Source: Cavia porcellus
Taxonomy: Eukaryota > Chordata > Mammalia > Rodentia > Caviidae
DNA length: 64,000 nt
Reading direction: 5' to 3'
Assembly (NCBI RefSeq): GCF_034190915.1
Contig: NW_026947507.1
Coordinates: forward strand, 36,481,501-36,545,500
Shown: positions 44,691 to 56,855 of the stretch, piece after piece
Numbering within the stretch: the first letter of the stretch is position 1
How the letters are laid out: each line of letters starts with the position of its first letter
Position numbers and translations under genes: made by a program
The notes under the pieces: generated by a model
What the model saw: the letters and a program-made list of their open reading frames with translations, nothing else
Database searches by the model: none
Told to the model about the DNA's origin: nothing

Positions 44691-47600
44691 CTCCTCAAAT
44701 TACTTTGAAAATCACTGAAAATTTACGGTTAGATCTTGGTGCTTCAAGAATATCAATCCAGAAATGACTTTTTAACTGCAGAAACAATGTAAATAACAGT
44801 GCATATGTATTTCCACATTGGAGGAACTTTGCTACTTCTGTGCCTCCCAACAAAATCTTTGAAGTTTCACGAGGAGCTGGAGAGGTTGAAACTGCAGTCT
44901 GCTATTGTGGATTCACTGCAGCTGTGGAGCATGGCAGGTTCCCTTTACCCTTGGACTAGCACTGTCCCTTCGCAGACTTTGGCGAGGGTCCTCCGTGACA
45001 GTGACGCTTGACCTGACCTTGGTGAGCATTCCTATGTTCCAGCCTCAAGGATCTTTGTATTTTCTGGTGACCCAATCATAAGAAAGCTCTTGAAAGTCTC
45101 TCTCAGTCTCTGAAAACCAATTGTTGCTACAAAGCTGAGCTTTTACCAGAAGCTGCTTGAAATTGAAAACAGATTTGTGGTCTCAGAGTAGCCAGCATTG
45201 AAGGGACCGGGAAGCACTCGACCCCCATGCAGCCAGCACTCAAGTGGTTGCTTGATGGTGAAGGAAGGCAGGAAGCAAAAGGAGGAAACAAAAGGCAAAA
45301 GTGGGTCTTTCTGTGTCTTCTCGGGTGTAGCTGCCTTTTAGGTAAATCCTCATTGGCTTGAGCTGACCCTAGACCCACAGAAGAGCAGTCCTACGAGAGA
45401 CACATCACTAGCCCTGAGCCTCAGCATCTGTCTGCAAAATGGCAGGATCAAACAAGTGATCTCAACAGAAGTTTCTGGCCTCAAATCTCCACTCCTTATT
45501 CCATGGGGCAGTGTAACTTTTGGGAACTCTGTTTTGACTTTGCATGGAAAGTGTAGACCCCTCAGACTTTTCAAGAGGAAGCTGGGAAGACCCTTGGGGT
45601 GGATTCTGGGGCAAGGGCAGGGAGAGGAGCCAGCTACCCAGGTCCCATGTGGGGCCTTGTTTGTCCCTGATTTCTAAAGTGCCTGCCTAGAAACGATAAT
45701 TTATTTCATCTACTTGAAACAACACTTGAAAGCAACACTTCGAAACTACAAATCCTTCATTCAGGCGATTCCAGTGGCCACAGCCCCGCCCTGGAACCAA
45801 GGGGAGATTGTGGCAGATGCTTCTGGAAGGCCCTGTTTATAGCTCTCGGCCTCCTTCCTGCCAGGACCTTTCACAAATTCACCACCAGGAAGCTGAGTCA
45901 TCCAGGGGTCAGGCCGCATGGCCAAAGGTCTTCCAGTGCTACCAGTGGCACAGATGGGGTCGGCCACGCCTTTCAAGGGAACAGTTTAGGAGGGGACAGA
46001 GGGGACACTGGGGAGGCTCCCTGAAGTGTCTCCCCATGGCCTGCAGAGGGGATTGTGTGCCCTGGAAATGTCATAGTGAGGAACCATCTCCTGTCTTCCT
46101 TTCCCGAATGCACAGCCAAGGTCAGCGCCAAACAGAAACGGCATCGAGAGTAAAATAGCTCATGTGCTCAGTGTCCAGAGCTCAGTAAGGGCCCCAGGTC
46201 CTTACGCCACATCCTAGCCTCCCTTTTGATACTCAGTGGCTCAGAGATGCCAGCCTCCAGGCCAGTTCACACCCCTGCTGAGTCCCTCTGTGCCTTGTGC
46301 TTTCCGTGCCTTACCTCCTTAGCCTCAGGTCCCGGCTATGGTGTCACCTTCAGCAGTTAGGTTCCTGGATGGTCCTCCTCATGGCATCTTCTGCTTTCAC
46401 TTCTTGGTGCTGAGAAATATTTGGTTTCCTTTTTCTCTCCCTACTAGACTATAGCTGCCTTGAAGGCAAGGATCCCACCTGACCTGCCTGTCCCCAGCCA
46501 CCAGCAGTGCTGACAGTGCAGTGGTGGGAGGGGCTTTCTGGCATAAGGAGCCTGTTGCTTTTACCCACTGAGGCTCCTGCATGCTGTCACCCCGTGCCAA
46601 TCTCCTGTCACTTTTGGGAACTTTTCTGATGGGCAGCTTTGGCTTAAATCGCACGCCTGAGGGGGTTTTAGTCCGTCTGAGAACTTGGCTATAATGGGAG
46701 GTTCCTGTCATTCCTGAAAACTTGAAGACACCCCTCCCCTGCTGCAACAAAAGGAAAAAAACTAAATCATGTAAGTCATCTAGCTGCAATTTAGCGAGTG
46801 GGTCTTGGAGGCTAGAGTCTTCTCATGGCTCCCTTTGGTGTGACATCCTTGGAATGTCAAGCCTGAGGTTTCTGGTATGTTGTCCTCTGTCTCTATTATT
46901 GTCATTTCCTGTGAAAGGAGAAAGGTATGTGAAGAAAGGAGACTGTTTCTCTGGAGCCGTGACCACACATACATTATCCTAAGTTATGGGGATAATTTGA
47001 TAGCAGTACTGGTTGTGACATCTGGGGAATTTACCCCGGGTTCCTAGTTTAGCCTCTGACACCCCCTAAAATTTTGCAACCCAGCTTGGATGGGGCTCAC
47101 ATCTTCAGCTGTTCCTCTGTGTACAGAGCCCCAGATACTGGCCAGACCTGTGTGCTGGGGACACAGATCTTCAGCAAGGGACCTGCTTGGCACATGTCTG
47201 TGGCTGAACCTGCATCATCTCTGGACCCTGCGCAGTGGTTTACATTCATGATGACGAGGTCCTGCCTGCACGGTTCTCTCCAGCTCTCATGGGAGACAGA
47301 CACACAGACGCATCACTGTGCATAATTATAAGTCATGGTGGGGATGAGCAAAGGCTGGCAACAGCTCCTCTGAAAAATCCTTTTTTCTGTGGATAAGAGG
47401 CTAATTGTGGGGCACGCTCTGGAAGGTGAGGACTTGGCGAAGGGCATCGAGCTGGTCTTGTAGAAGCTGGCAGGGCCACACCCGATTTGGAGACACATGG
47501 GGTTCTGAAGTATCCACCTCCCTCTTCTATCCATGGGTTCCAGGAGCGCCAGTGCCCACAGAATGCCAGGCACCCCCAGCTCTCTGGCACCGATGCCCAG

Positions 47601-47959
47601 GGCAGGTCTCGTAACCACCAGGCTTGTCATCTCCTGTTCTCTCACAAATGCTAGGCTCTTCCATGCCTGAGCTTGTGGGGTGCTGCTTGCTAGACTAGTC
47701 CCTTTGGGGTGGCGTGGTTCGTCCCATGATGGAGAGGGAAGTGCCACATCATTGGGCCAGGTCAGCAAGTGGGAAGGAAGAGGACTTGGGCTTGCTGTTC
47801 TGAGTATTTTGTCTTCCGGTGTCAAAGCATTGCCTTCTGCCCAGGATGCCATGGCTTGACTTTCCAAACATTTCCTTCCATAGCAGCCTCTGGGGCTAAG
47901 AATGTTGTATTTTCAGCGAATTACTCTGTGCATTTGAAATCTCTGGCTGCCTTTACCCC
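44691..47959. other. Intron 1, nothing recognised
   Basis: No SINE of recent type and no exon is recognised. Open frames up to 184 codons lack domains. Confidence 0.4.
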
Positions 47960-47984
47960 AGACAGACAGACAGACAGACAGATA
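47960..47984. repeat. (CAGA)n microsatellite
   Basis: About six CAGA units. Confidence 0.85.
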
Positions 47985-48093
47985 GAAAACCTGCTGTCAC
48001 AGGTGTCATGGCAAACTTCAAGGAATTATTTGATTGTGCCAGGATTTTAGACCCTGAAATGTACCTGGAGTGAGCTGTTGATCAGACTTAGGA

Positions 48094-48812
48094 TATTTTT
48101 TTTCTTATTGTGGCAAAATATACATAAAATTTATATTTTACTTTTAGTGTACAGTTCAGGAGTGTGTTATACAGCGAGTCTTAAGTCTTTTCATCTTGCA
48201 AAACTAAAATAATAAGTCCTTGGTTCCCTCTCCCCTCCCCCATTCTACTTTCTCTTTGAATTTGACTCTTCTAATTGGAATCACAGTATTTATCCTTTTA
48301 CGACCAGCTTATTTCACTTAGCACAATATCTTAAAGAGTTAACCCACATTGAGGCGTGTATCCAAATTTCTGCCCTATTTATTTATTCATTTATTTATTG
48401 TCTTTTTGAGACAGCGTCTCACTGTCAGTTCAGGCTGGTCTTGAGCTCATTTTGCAGCCCAGGCTGGTCTCCAGCTCACCAGGATTCTCTTGCCTCATCC
48501 TTCAGTGTGCAGGAATTACAGGCATGCGCTGTCACACCTGGCTAATTTCTTCCCTTTTAAGACTGGGTGATATTCTGTTGTATGGTAGAAAACATTTTCT
48601 TTATCCATTCATTGATGGACACTTGGGTTACTTCTAGGCTTTGGGGGCTGCCTGCAATCCTGCTGTGAGTGTGGGTGTAGAAACACCTGCTAACTGCAAA
48701 TGGAATTGTTGGATCTTCTGGTAATTCTGTTTTTAATATTTCGAGGAATTGCTTTGTTTAGCTGTACCATTTTACATTCTCATCAACAGTGTACAAGGCT
48801 CCCAGTTTTTAA
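48094..48812 (-). mobile_element. L1 3' end (old L1M), split by a B1
   Basis: Reverse L1 3' sequence: TTATTGTGGCAAAATATACA, 'agtgtacagttcaggagtg', 'ccccattctactttctcttt' and 'aattggaatcacagtattt'. After a B1 insertion it continues with 'tttatccattcattgatgga' and 'cattctcatcaacagtgta'. Confidence 0.85.
48394..48543 (-). repeat. B1 SINE inserted in the L1
   Basis: 'gtctttttgagacagcgtct' through 'ctgtcacacctggc', including the duplicated internal segment. The L1 sequence resumes afterward, so the B1 is younger. Confidence 0.9.
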
Positions 48813-48822
48813 GTTGTTTTGC

Positions 48823-48906
48823 TTTACTGTTGTCAGTGCTAGAGATTGAACGCAAGACTTTCCATAGGCCAGGCAAATCCTCTACCACTGAACCACATCC
48901 TCATCC
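48823..48906 (-). repeat. Old ID-like SINE (reverse)
   Basis: 'gtgctagagattgaacgcaa', 'ccataggccaggcaaatcct' and 'ccactgaaccacatcctcat' form a diverged tRNA-derived unit. Confidence 0.65.
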
Positions 48907-49082
48907 CCCTTTAAATTTTTTTAATACAGATTTTTCTTAAGTTGCAACTAGATCTGATGCATCATGACAGACTTACCTCCTCCAAATGAGATTTATATGA
49001 AAACTTTGGTTTTCCCAAAGGCTGTAGCAGTTTCATTGATTTAGACTGTTAGAGACTGGAGAGGACCTTCTTACACTTTGTT

Positions 49083-49165
49083 AATACATTTATTCTTTCA
49101 ACAAATGCAGTATTTGCAGTTGTAACAGACAGTGAACAAAATCCAAGAAACCTCACACCCCTGTA
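49083..49165 (+). repeat. L2-like fragment
   Basis: 'ttattctttcaacaaatgca' with 'agacagtgaacaaaatccaa' resembles the L2 3' segment. Confidence 0.45.
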
Positions 49166-49687
49166 GCAGTGTCAGGGAATCTCGGTACTCCAGGTCCCTG
49201 TCCAGCCCTGACCCTGGACTTCAGTACCTGTCAAAGGTCCCCGGAGTCGCCCTTGGCCCAGAACAGCTAGATCAGGTGAGTAACCTTCCTGGGGCCTCTC
49301 TGCGCCTGCGTAAGCTGATACTAGTGACCTCCCGGCTGTATTAGCCGTCTCCCATGTTTACTTTATTATATAATCAGGATTAATTTAAGCAGAATTTCTT
49401 TCCCTTTGAAATGGGGAAGGAAGACAGGTGAAGGTGGGAGGTTCACAGATCCTTAAGGTGCAGCTATGGGCAGGTCCTGTTTTTCTTTTGGGCCTCAGTT
49501 TCCCTTCTGTGAGGAGGCTGGGCACAGTGGAAGGGCTGCAGGGAGTAGTGGGCACTGTTCTTGGGTCAGTGTCCAGTGGTGGGTTTGTTCCCACTCAGAT
49601 GGATCTAGCTAGAGGGCATGGGGAGGCTTATAAAGGAATCAGTAAAAATGGCATTTTTCTAGATGTTTGCTGTTTATTTAAAAACAC

Positions 49688-49705
49688 GCGCGCACGCACG
49701 TGCAC

Positions 49706-49761
<56 letters not shown>

Positions 49762-49773
49762 CAGAGACAAGAA
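49688..49773. repeat. (CG/CA)-(GA)n-(CAGAGA)n microsatellite
   Basis: A CGCGCACGCACG patch is followed by about 15 GA units and four to five CAGAGA units. Confidence 0.9.
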
Positions 49774-49854
49774 GCAGGCAGCACAGGACCTTCAGGACAC
49801 TGGAGGATCAGTGGTAGTGTGAACACTACCACAAATAAAGAAACAGGCTTGGTG

Positions 49855-49861
49855 AGATAAG
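49855..49861 (+). promoter_or_regulatory. AGATAAG GATA site in a MIR-like context
   Basis: This consensus GATA motif is in a segment that aligns with a reversed MIR core ('ggtgagataagtcagttgcc'). It is a candidate erythroid site only by motif and by location in intron 1 of SLC25A37. Confidence 0.25.
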
Positions 49862-49883
49862 TCAGTTGCCTAAGTCCACACTC

Positions 49884-49952
49884 TGAGGAAGAGGAGGAAG
49901 AAGATGAGGAGGAGGAGGAGGAAGAGGAGGAGGAACAGGAGGAGGAGAGGCA
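49884..49952. repeat. (GAGGAG)n purine tract
   Basis: About 70 bp of GAG and GGA triplets. Confidence 0.85.
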
Positions 49953-50454
49953 GACCTGGGCTACACATGCAGCTGTGGCTCTGAACCTGTTCTGTCAGCC
50001 CCATGAAGGAAAGGCAGTGTCACCTGGCCAAACTTTGTTGGTCACCAGTCAATGTGGGGTGTTATTCCTGCAAATTCATACTGGGCCCGCAGTCTGCAAG
50101 CCAGTTCCTTGTGGTTGAGAGCTTTCCTCTGGGATCCTGGAGACTGTTGTGTGGGGACTTTTGGTCTTCCTATTGCTCTTCTCTAACTGAATGGGACTCA
50201 CATCAAACCTGCAGTGAAGTCCTTTGTGCCGAACATCAGCAAGCAGGAGGAGCAGTAAGGCGCAGCTAGTCTGGTGGTGGTCCAGGCTGCCTGTGCTGAC
50301 GGGAGTGGGCCCCCTTCCAGCAGGGGACACTGCAACCTTTCTAAGAACCAGTGCAGTGAGATGGGCATTTACAGATGGGCATTTATACCGTGCTAGGTCA
50401 TGGCTGTGCTGAAGTCTCCTTAGTTGTACATCTCAGGAAGCACATACGAGAGGG

Positions 50455-50560
50455 TCTCTGAGACGAGGAAACTGCAGTTCACGGAGTATTTAAGTTCACA
50501 CAGCTAACGAATAAGACTTCATTTGGGAGCTGGTTGAGGCCTGGGACCATCCTGATGTCC
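50455..50560 (-). repeat. MIR SINE fragment
   Basis: 'acgaggaaactgcagttcac' and 'ttcacacagctaacgaata' match the MIR core in reverse. Confidence 0.6.
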
Positions 50561-51454
50561 TCAGGTCCTGACTGTGGCACAAGGCCTGGAGCTGATGCTC
50601 ACTGTGCAGTTGTTGGTTGGAGCAGGGAATGGGTGGACTTCAGAGCTGTTCCCTCTGGTTCTGCTGTCCCAGCCCTGTGTTCCAAAGGGATGCTGCCTTC
50701 TTGACACGTGAGGTCTCCCCTACCTCCTGTCCCCGCCTCTCCAGCCTGCTCTGATGAGGCCTCATTAGTCTGGTTTCCCAGCCAGTGTATCTGTTCCTTA
50801 GCGGCAGAGGCTGTCCCTGAGTCTTGAGTGGGTTGTTGGAGGAAGTTTCTAGGAGAGTCTGAGATTGGGATTTGCAGCAGAGTATGGTTGGAAGATTGTC
50901 AGAGAGGCAAGGTCGTCTCCCAGCTGGAGGGGCCCGGGCCAGTCCACCATGCTGTTTCCATGTTAGCAAAATGACAGGGGGAAGCTGATGGGCGGCAGAG
51001 CTCTGAAAACAGAAGCTCACAGGGGTCCCCACTATGCAAACCCATGGCAGAGATGCAGGAGCAGCGTGTCCTTTGGCCGTGTCCAGGTGCCTGGGCTTTT
51101 GTGTCTGCCTACCTGTGGTGGTGACCTGCTCTCAGGTGGGTTACTGGGCTTTCTTGTGCACTGCTGGGTTGACTTCATTCTTCACGGTGGCGCTAAGAGG
51201 CTTTAGTGGGTTTGCCTGTATGCTAGAGAAATAAAACATCTTTGAGGGTCGGGCGTTCCTCCAGCTTGCCTGGGACATCTTTCGAGGAGGGTGTTTACGG
51301 GCCAGTGGCATTCCCAGGTCTGGCTGAGTCAGTGGGAGGTCCTCATAGTCCTCTTCATTAACCTGAGTTAAATTCTGGGAGGCAGCTTTACCGCTGGCAT
51401 ATTTCAGTCTTAGCCTTTGAATATGGCGGGTGCTTAGTTAGCCCCTCTGAAAAA

Positions 51455-51775
51455 CATACTGAAGTTTAATTGCTTTTGTAGCAGTGCTGAGAGGCAGGAC
51501 TTTAGGAGGTGCTGAAGTGGTGAGCCCCTGCCCTCCTCCATGGACAAGTGTCATTATCCTGGGAGTAGGTCCCTTATAGGGGGTGTGGCTTCCTCATAAA
51601 AGCATAGGGTTGGCTGGATTTCCTTGGTTTTACACACTTGCCCTTCTGCCTTGTGACGATGCAGCATAGAGCCCCTCACCAGATGTTGGTGTGTGCACTT
51701 GAACTTGGAGGCTGCGAACTGTGGCTCAGATACACTGCTATTGATACACCACATTGGTGGCACTCTGATAACAGC
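51455..51775 (+). mobile_element. MaLR-type LTR (MST/MLT1-like)
   Basis: Ordered blocks: 'gaggcaggactttaggaggt', 'gcccctgccctcctccatgg', 'gtggcttcctcataaaagca', 'cttctgccttgtgacgatgc', 'cacttgaacttggaggctgc'. These follow the MaLR LTR layout in forward orientation. Confidence 0.6.
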
Positions 51776-52149
51776 AGAAAGATGGAGAGAGAGGCTTTCA
51801 GATGTCCTGCCTGCTTGTGACCTTGGCCAGCATTCAAGGTTTTTTTCAGGACACAGAATTGGTTTGTGTGGCTCAGTTCTGTGTAAGAGCAGTGGCCAGG
51901 GTCAGGTTGAAGCTGTGTGATCTCTGTGGGAGAAGGCTTATGAGTACCTGGTAGCACACTGCTTGCAGGCTGAGTGTAGGCAGAGCCCTGCCAGGGCCTG
52001 CATGGACATTAATAAGCGAGAAGTTAATAACGTTAGGCCTCCTCCCCCTTTCCCAGGTCAGACACCTAGGAGATGGTGGTCATAGAAGCCGAGCGTGTTG
52101 GGAACAGAAGCAGAGCTGGAGATCACCTGTGATCCTCTGAGAGGTTGGG

Positions 52150-52345
52150 TTACCTGGCGGTTAGGAATATGACTCTGGAGCCAGAGCACCTGGTTTCTAA
52201 TCCTTCTCGTGTGCCCTGTCTTGGGGCAAGTTGCTTTCCCTTTGTAAAAGGGGATTGCTTTCTGTTTCTAGTATTCCATTATTTTGCAAATACAGACACC
52301 AGGGGCTCAAAGAAGCAAGTGGATTGGCCGAGCCCACAAGGCCTG
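52150..52345 (+). repeat. MIR SINE
   Basis: 'ggcggttaggaatatgactc', 'agccagagcacctggtttct', 'cttggggcaagttgctttcc' and 'ctttgtaaaaggggattgct' follow MIR order. Confidence 0.75.
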
Positions 52346-55239
52346 TTAGTGCTAGATGTGGGACTAGAACCTGTGACCCAGCCTTCTCCTTTTCTTACCG
52401 GGCCAGGTGGGTAGGAGTGACCCTAGCTCAGGTTTCCCTGTAGCACAGTACTTGCCTTCCCTTTCTGTCTCCCAGTAGGGTTACCAATTGCACCCCTGAA
52501 GTCCCAGCTCTGGTACCTAGAATGATAGAAATTTTTCTTCCCTCTAGAGTGGAGATTATTTAATACTCTAGGTGGGCTGCAAATGGGGTGTTCTGAGCAT
52601 GTGTAGGGTACCCTGGCCTTGGACCAGGCATGGATTTGTTCCTCCCTCCCTGCTAAGTTTTCTATGGGAAGGGAGGAGCCTGGAGCTGCCTCCAAGGGAC
52701 AGGAATGTGGAAAGGTTATCCTTTGAGAGCCCCAGGCAGGGCTGTGAGCCATGGGGTGGGTGGAGAGGGAGACTTAAGTGGGGTGTGGTGTCACCAAGGC
52801 CTTGCTAGTAGCCCAGGAGCTGCAGTTTTGGAGACACTGCTGTCAATCAGGCTGCACTTTGGTTATGTGGAGTTATGCAGGCCTGATACTTTTTCTCAGG
52901 TGCAAAAGACCCATATATCCAGCTGACCATGCAGCTTTGCACAGCAGCTGTCCTTTGGCTGTTGGGAGTGAGCCATGGAAAATGTCTGACTGTAAATTCT
53001 TGACTCTTCAGCGAGGAACCCAGGGCCTCCTGGGTCTGGCCCCAGCAGCCTTTCTTCCTGCAGACGTGGGTGGTGGTCTCATGTACCCCATGCCCTGGCC
53101 CATGCTGCTTTCCTCCATCACCCTGCCTGTCCATGTGGCCCACAGTCACAGCTGTTCTTTTCCTCTCTGTGCCTGGTTTGTGCCCCGACAAAAGTCACAT
53201 AGCCCAGAAAAATCAAATAGGGTAGAGGGGAGCACAGTGACAGCTCCATTCCTTGTGGCTTGATAGATGGACCCCCCTCTTTCTAGATGCCACCCCTGGA
53301 CATAATCAAGGACCGAATCATACACTGTGGCCTGTGTGAGGGGGAGTGGGATTGGTGTTGTGGCTTCTTCCCCAAGAGCCCAAGAAACCTGGTTATCATT
53401 GTGGTAGTGGAATCAGTTTCTTCTGCTGAACTTGTGATAGGAACAATTCACTCAGTACTTTTGGCCCCAGAAACAACAGTGCTCCCCACGCTGCACCCCA
53501 AAATGTGGTCTGGTGGACCTGGAAGTTTCCAGGATTTCATCTGGAGAGCATGGACAGTAGGCGCCCTGGATGCTCTACAATCTGTGCTCCACCCTTTAGA
53601 GACCGGGGAGGGTGGACTGTGGACACCTGTGGGACTCAGTTGAAAGGCACAAGAGCTGGACTGGTCTGTTGCCCACACATGAGCCTCTTTCCTCCTGTCC
53701 TCCAATATAGGGCATCCCGAGTGCGAAGAAAGTAAGGGGCTTTGTAGGATTGGTTGGCTGGGTTCTCTCAGGCCTCCTGGCTCTGTTTCTTCTGCTAACA
53801 TCTTTCAGCTGATTTTCCCGTGAACTAGCCCTTCCCTTGCTCCAAAGTCATAGTTCTTAGTGGTGGCTCTTTGCAGTGAACTGGGAGGCCTTTTTTAGAA
53901 TGTGTGTGTCTGGAAGTCCCCTTGCTGGTGAGTAACCAACTTCCCACCCAAAGCCTTTTCGAGTCAGGACGGTGATTATTTTTAGAAGTCAGTTTCTCTT
54001 GCTGGTCTCTAAGAAGATCCAGTTTCCTTTTGCTTAAATAAACTCATATATGTAGATCTGTATGAGTTTGTGTACTGTAGAGGAAAGCTTATTTTCTTTA
54101 TGTGCAGACCTTTGCCAATTTAGAAGTACGGGTTTTGTTTGTTAATCTGTTTGGAATGTGGAGCTGGGGTAAACTCAGGTGTTGCTTCCAGCACTATGCA
54201 TGAGGCAGCCTTCACTCTTGGTTAGTGGGTGATTGGGAGTGACGAGGGATGAGGGATGATGTCCCCTTGCTTCCTTGCAGGTCATATTTTGCATGGGATT
54301 TCAATGGCCTAGTGCATGACCATTGAAAGCCCTTTTAAGGAGTTTGTCTCCCGTAAAGGATCCTAGGCAGGGAGCAGATTCCAAGTCAGGACCAGGACGC
54401 CAGTGAGAGGTTCACTGTGTGCTCCGTGCTTTGATGTGGTTTGGGTCCCTGCATTGGCAGTGGTGCCTCCTAAGGACTCTGGAGGGTGGGTTAGGGCTTG
54501 GCAAGGCCTGCATGAGGTTTGTGGCTTTGCTGGGGGAGCCAGCAAGGTGCCAGAGGAGCCTCTGCCTCCCGGCCTGTACAGTCCAGTGCTCTTGGGAGTG
54601 GGTACCGGCCTGTCCTGTCTGTCATAGGCAGCTGTCGATGTGGGCTGACCTCATGTGTCTGGAGAGCTGTGGCAGTAGCACCCAGTGCAGCAGGACTGTA
54701 CTGCTGGGTGGGGCTGGGGGGCTGGGTGGAGAGCTGATAGCCAGGACATGGAGGGGGTGGGCAGGCCCTGTAGGCAGGCTGGGCATTCACTATGGTTGGA
54801 TTTAGTAAATGTCAGTGCCAGTTTGATTTTGGATTCCAAAAAGTCCTGGGCCTAGGTCATGGAGTCCACTGCTTGGCATTTGTCTAGGGCGTACTGCCGT
54901 CTCCCTTGCTTTGGGAGAGGGTCTGGAGCAGAGATCACCGGGCAGCCTGGATCTCAGCCCCGGGTCCCCATGGAGGTTGCGCCTGCCCACTGTGACCTGT
55001 GCTTGTCCACACTGTCACCGGGTGCTGCAGCCCCCACCCTGCTCTGTGTCGACCTCCTATCTGGCTCTAAATGAGTAGGTTTCACATTATCTTCTCCTAA
55101 TCCTAAAAGTGCCTTGTGCACGTTGAGCACAGGAAGTTTTTTATGTTTGAGAAACTGAGAAGGGTGGGTTGGGGCCCCCAGCAGGCTTGGGGAGGCTCAG
55201 TTTACCCCATTCTCTTTTCTGGGCCCAGGCCTAGCTCCT
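52346..55239. other. Intron 1, nothing recognised
   Basis: No SINE, LINE or exon is recognised in nearly 3 kb. Open frames up to 161 codons have no domain. Confidence 0.4.
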
Positions 55240-55345
55240 AGGACCCTCAGCCATGGGATCTTGGGCAAGTCACAGTCCTACTGTGTCCATTTCCTATCTG
55301 GAAAGGAAGGGGCAGGGCTACTGCACTCTCTCCCCAGGGCCCTCA
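55240..55345 (+). repeat. Possible MIR fragment
   Basis: 'ttgggcaagtcacagtccta' and 'gtccatttcctatctggaa' resemble the MIR core. Short and diverged. Confidence 0.35.
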
Positions 55346-56334
55346 AGCTCTTGTTACCTGATCAGCAGGTTCGCCAGGGCCAGGGACTGAACCGCATTTT
55401 CCACTCTACCTCCACCCACCCTCTTACCCACAGGGAGAGAGTGGGCCAAGGAGGCAGGCCTTTCTGCCTGGCACCTTGGGAAGAATTAGAGGAAGGGGCA
55501 GCACAGGTTTGGAGTTTGTGTCCTTGTGCTGAGCCCTTCTGCTGTCCTGATTCTGAGGCCAGAGGGCACTTGGTGCAGGCCACATAGCGAGTGGCAAGGC
55601 CAGCCCAGACACCCAGGTCCCCTGGTTTCTGGGCTAATGTATTTTTCCTTCCTGCCCTTTTGAGAGTGAACTACAGTTTTACAAGTGGGCATGGAGGCTA
55701 CAGAGAAGATGCAGCAGCAGAAGCAGCAGCAATGCAGCGGGGGAGAAAGGGGTGACCTGCTTATTTACTGGTCTGCTCCTGTCCCCTCCAGGTGCCTGCT
55801 ACTGTGGCCTCTGTCTCTGGGATGCTGACTGAGGACTGTCCTCTGTCCTTGCAGGCACTGCCAAGGTCCTTCTGACATCTGCAGGTGCTCTGTACTTCCT
55901 GCCCCAAGGGCTCCCTTCGCTGGTTGGCTACAGCTTTATTCTCCTGGACACGCTCAGCGAGGTGTAACTGGTTATTAAGTGAAGAAAGGCTCACATGTAG
56001 GAAGTGCCTTTTAGACCTCGTTGAACAGGTTTGGGTCCTGAAGGACTTCCAGGGCCTTTAATGTGCTGAAATGCGTTGGGCGTTTCCCAGAGGTGGGAAT
56101 CTCCTTTGGAACCTGGAAAGGGATCCTGAGGCTGAGGGAGAGCCTGACTGGCAGGGAGGTCTTGACCCAGCCAGGAAGGGGGATTCGTGAGATTTTGTGT
56201 GTGTGTGCGTACATATGTGCATATGTGTGAATAGTCATTGCTTTTACTCTCTGCCTCTTCTTTGCATTCTGAATCGTTCATTTCCATTTCCTCCTCTCTT
56301 TTCTTATTTTTATTCTCACTCATTTTTATTCTTT

Positions 56335-56745
56335 AACAGTATAGCAAACTCTACAAAACAGAATTTTTTGTCTTAACTGTTTTTAAGTGTACGGCTCAGC
56401 AGCATTAAGTGCATTCCCGGTATTGTGCAGCCATCACCAGCATCCATCCACGGAACTGTTAATCTTTCAACACCAAAACCTCACACCCATGAGATGCTAA
56501 CTCCGGGAGGTCCACCCCCAGGCCCTGGCAATGCCCACACGTCTGTGTTGGACAACTCTAGGCACCTGTCGGTGGAATTGTGCAATATTTGTCTTTCTGT
56601 AACTGGTGTATTTACTCAGCACAGTGTCTTCAAAGTTCATTTGTGTTGTAGCACAGGTCAGAATTTCCTTTCATCTTCAGGGCTGAATAGTATTCTGTGG
56701 CGTCTAACCCTTCAGCCCCCGTGGACACTTGGGTTGCTTCTACTT
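56335..56745 (-). mobile_element. L1 3' end (old L1M)
   Basis: 'gtttttaagtgtacggctca', 'gcattaagtgcattcccgg', 'gcagccatcaccagcatcca', 'cctggcaatgcccacacgt' and 'ggctgaatagtattctgtgg' are the reverse of the L1 3' region. Confidence 0.8.
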
Positions 56746-56838
56746 ACTAATTTTCTCTCCCACTCTGCTCCTGCAAGGTAAATCAACCCTCTTTTTTTTA
56801 AAAAACATTTTATAGGCAGAGTCAAACATTTTAGAAAG

Positions 56839-56855
56839 AGATAAATTGATTATCT
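56839..56855. promoter_or_regulatory. Inverted GATA-motif pair
   Basis: AGATAA-ATTGA-TTATCT forms two GATA sites facing opposite ways, 5 bp apart, in intron 1. Paired or palindromic GATA sites are bound with high affinity by GATA factors. The motif is seen; function is inferred. Confidence 0.3.

Noticed and set aside
49706..49952. Arg/Glu-rich frames over GA and GAG repeats
   Set aside because: These are translations of microsatellites.
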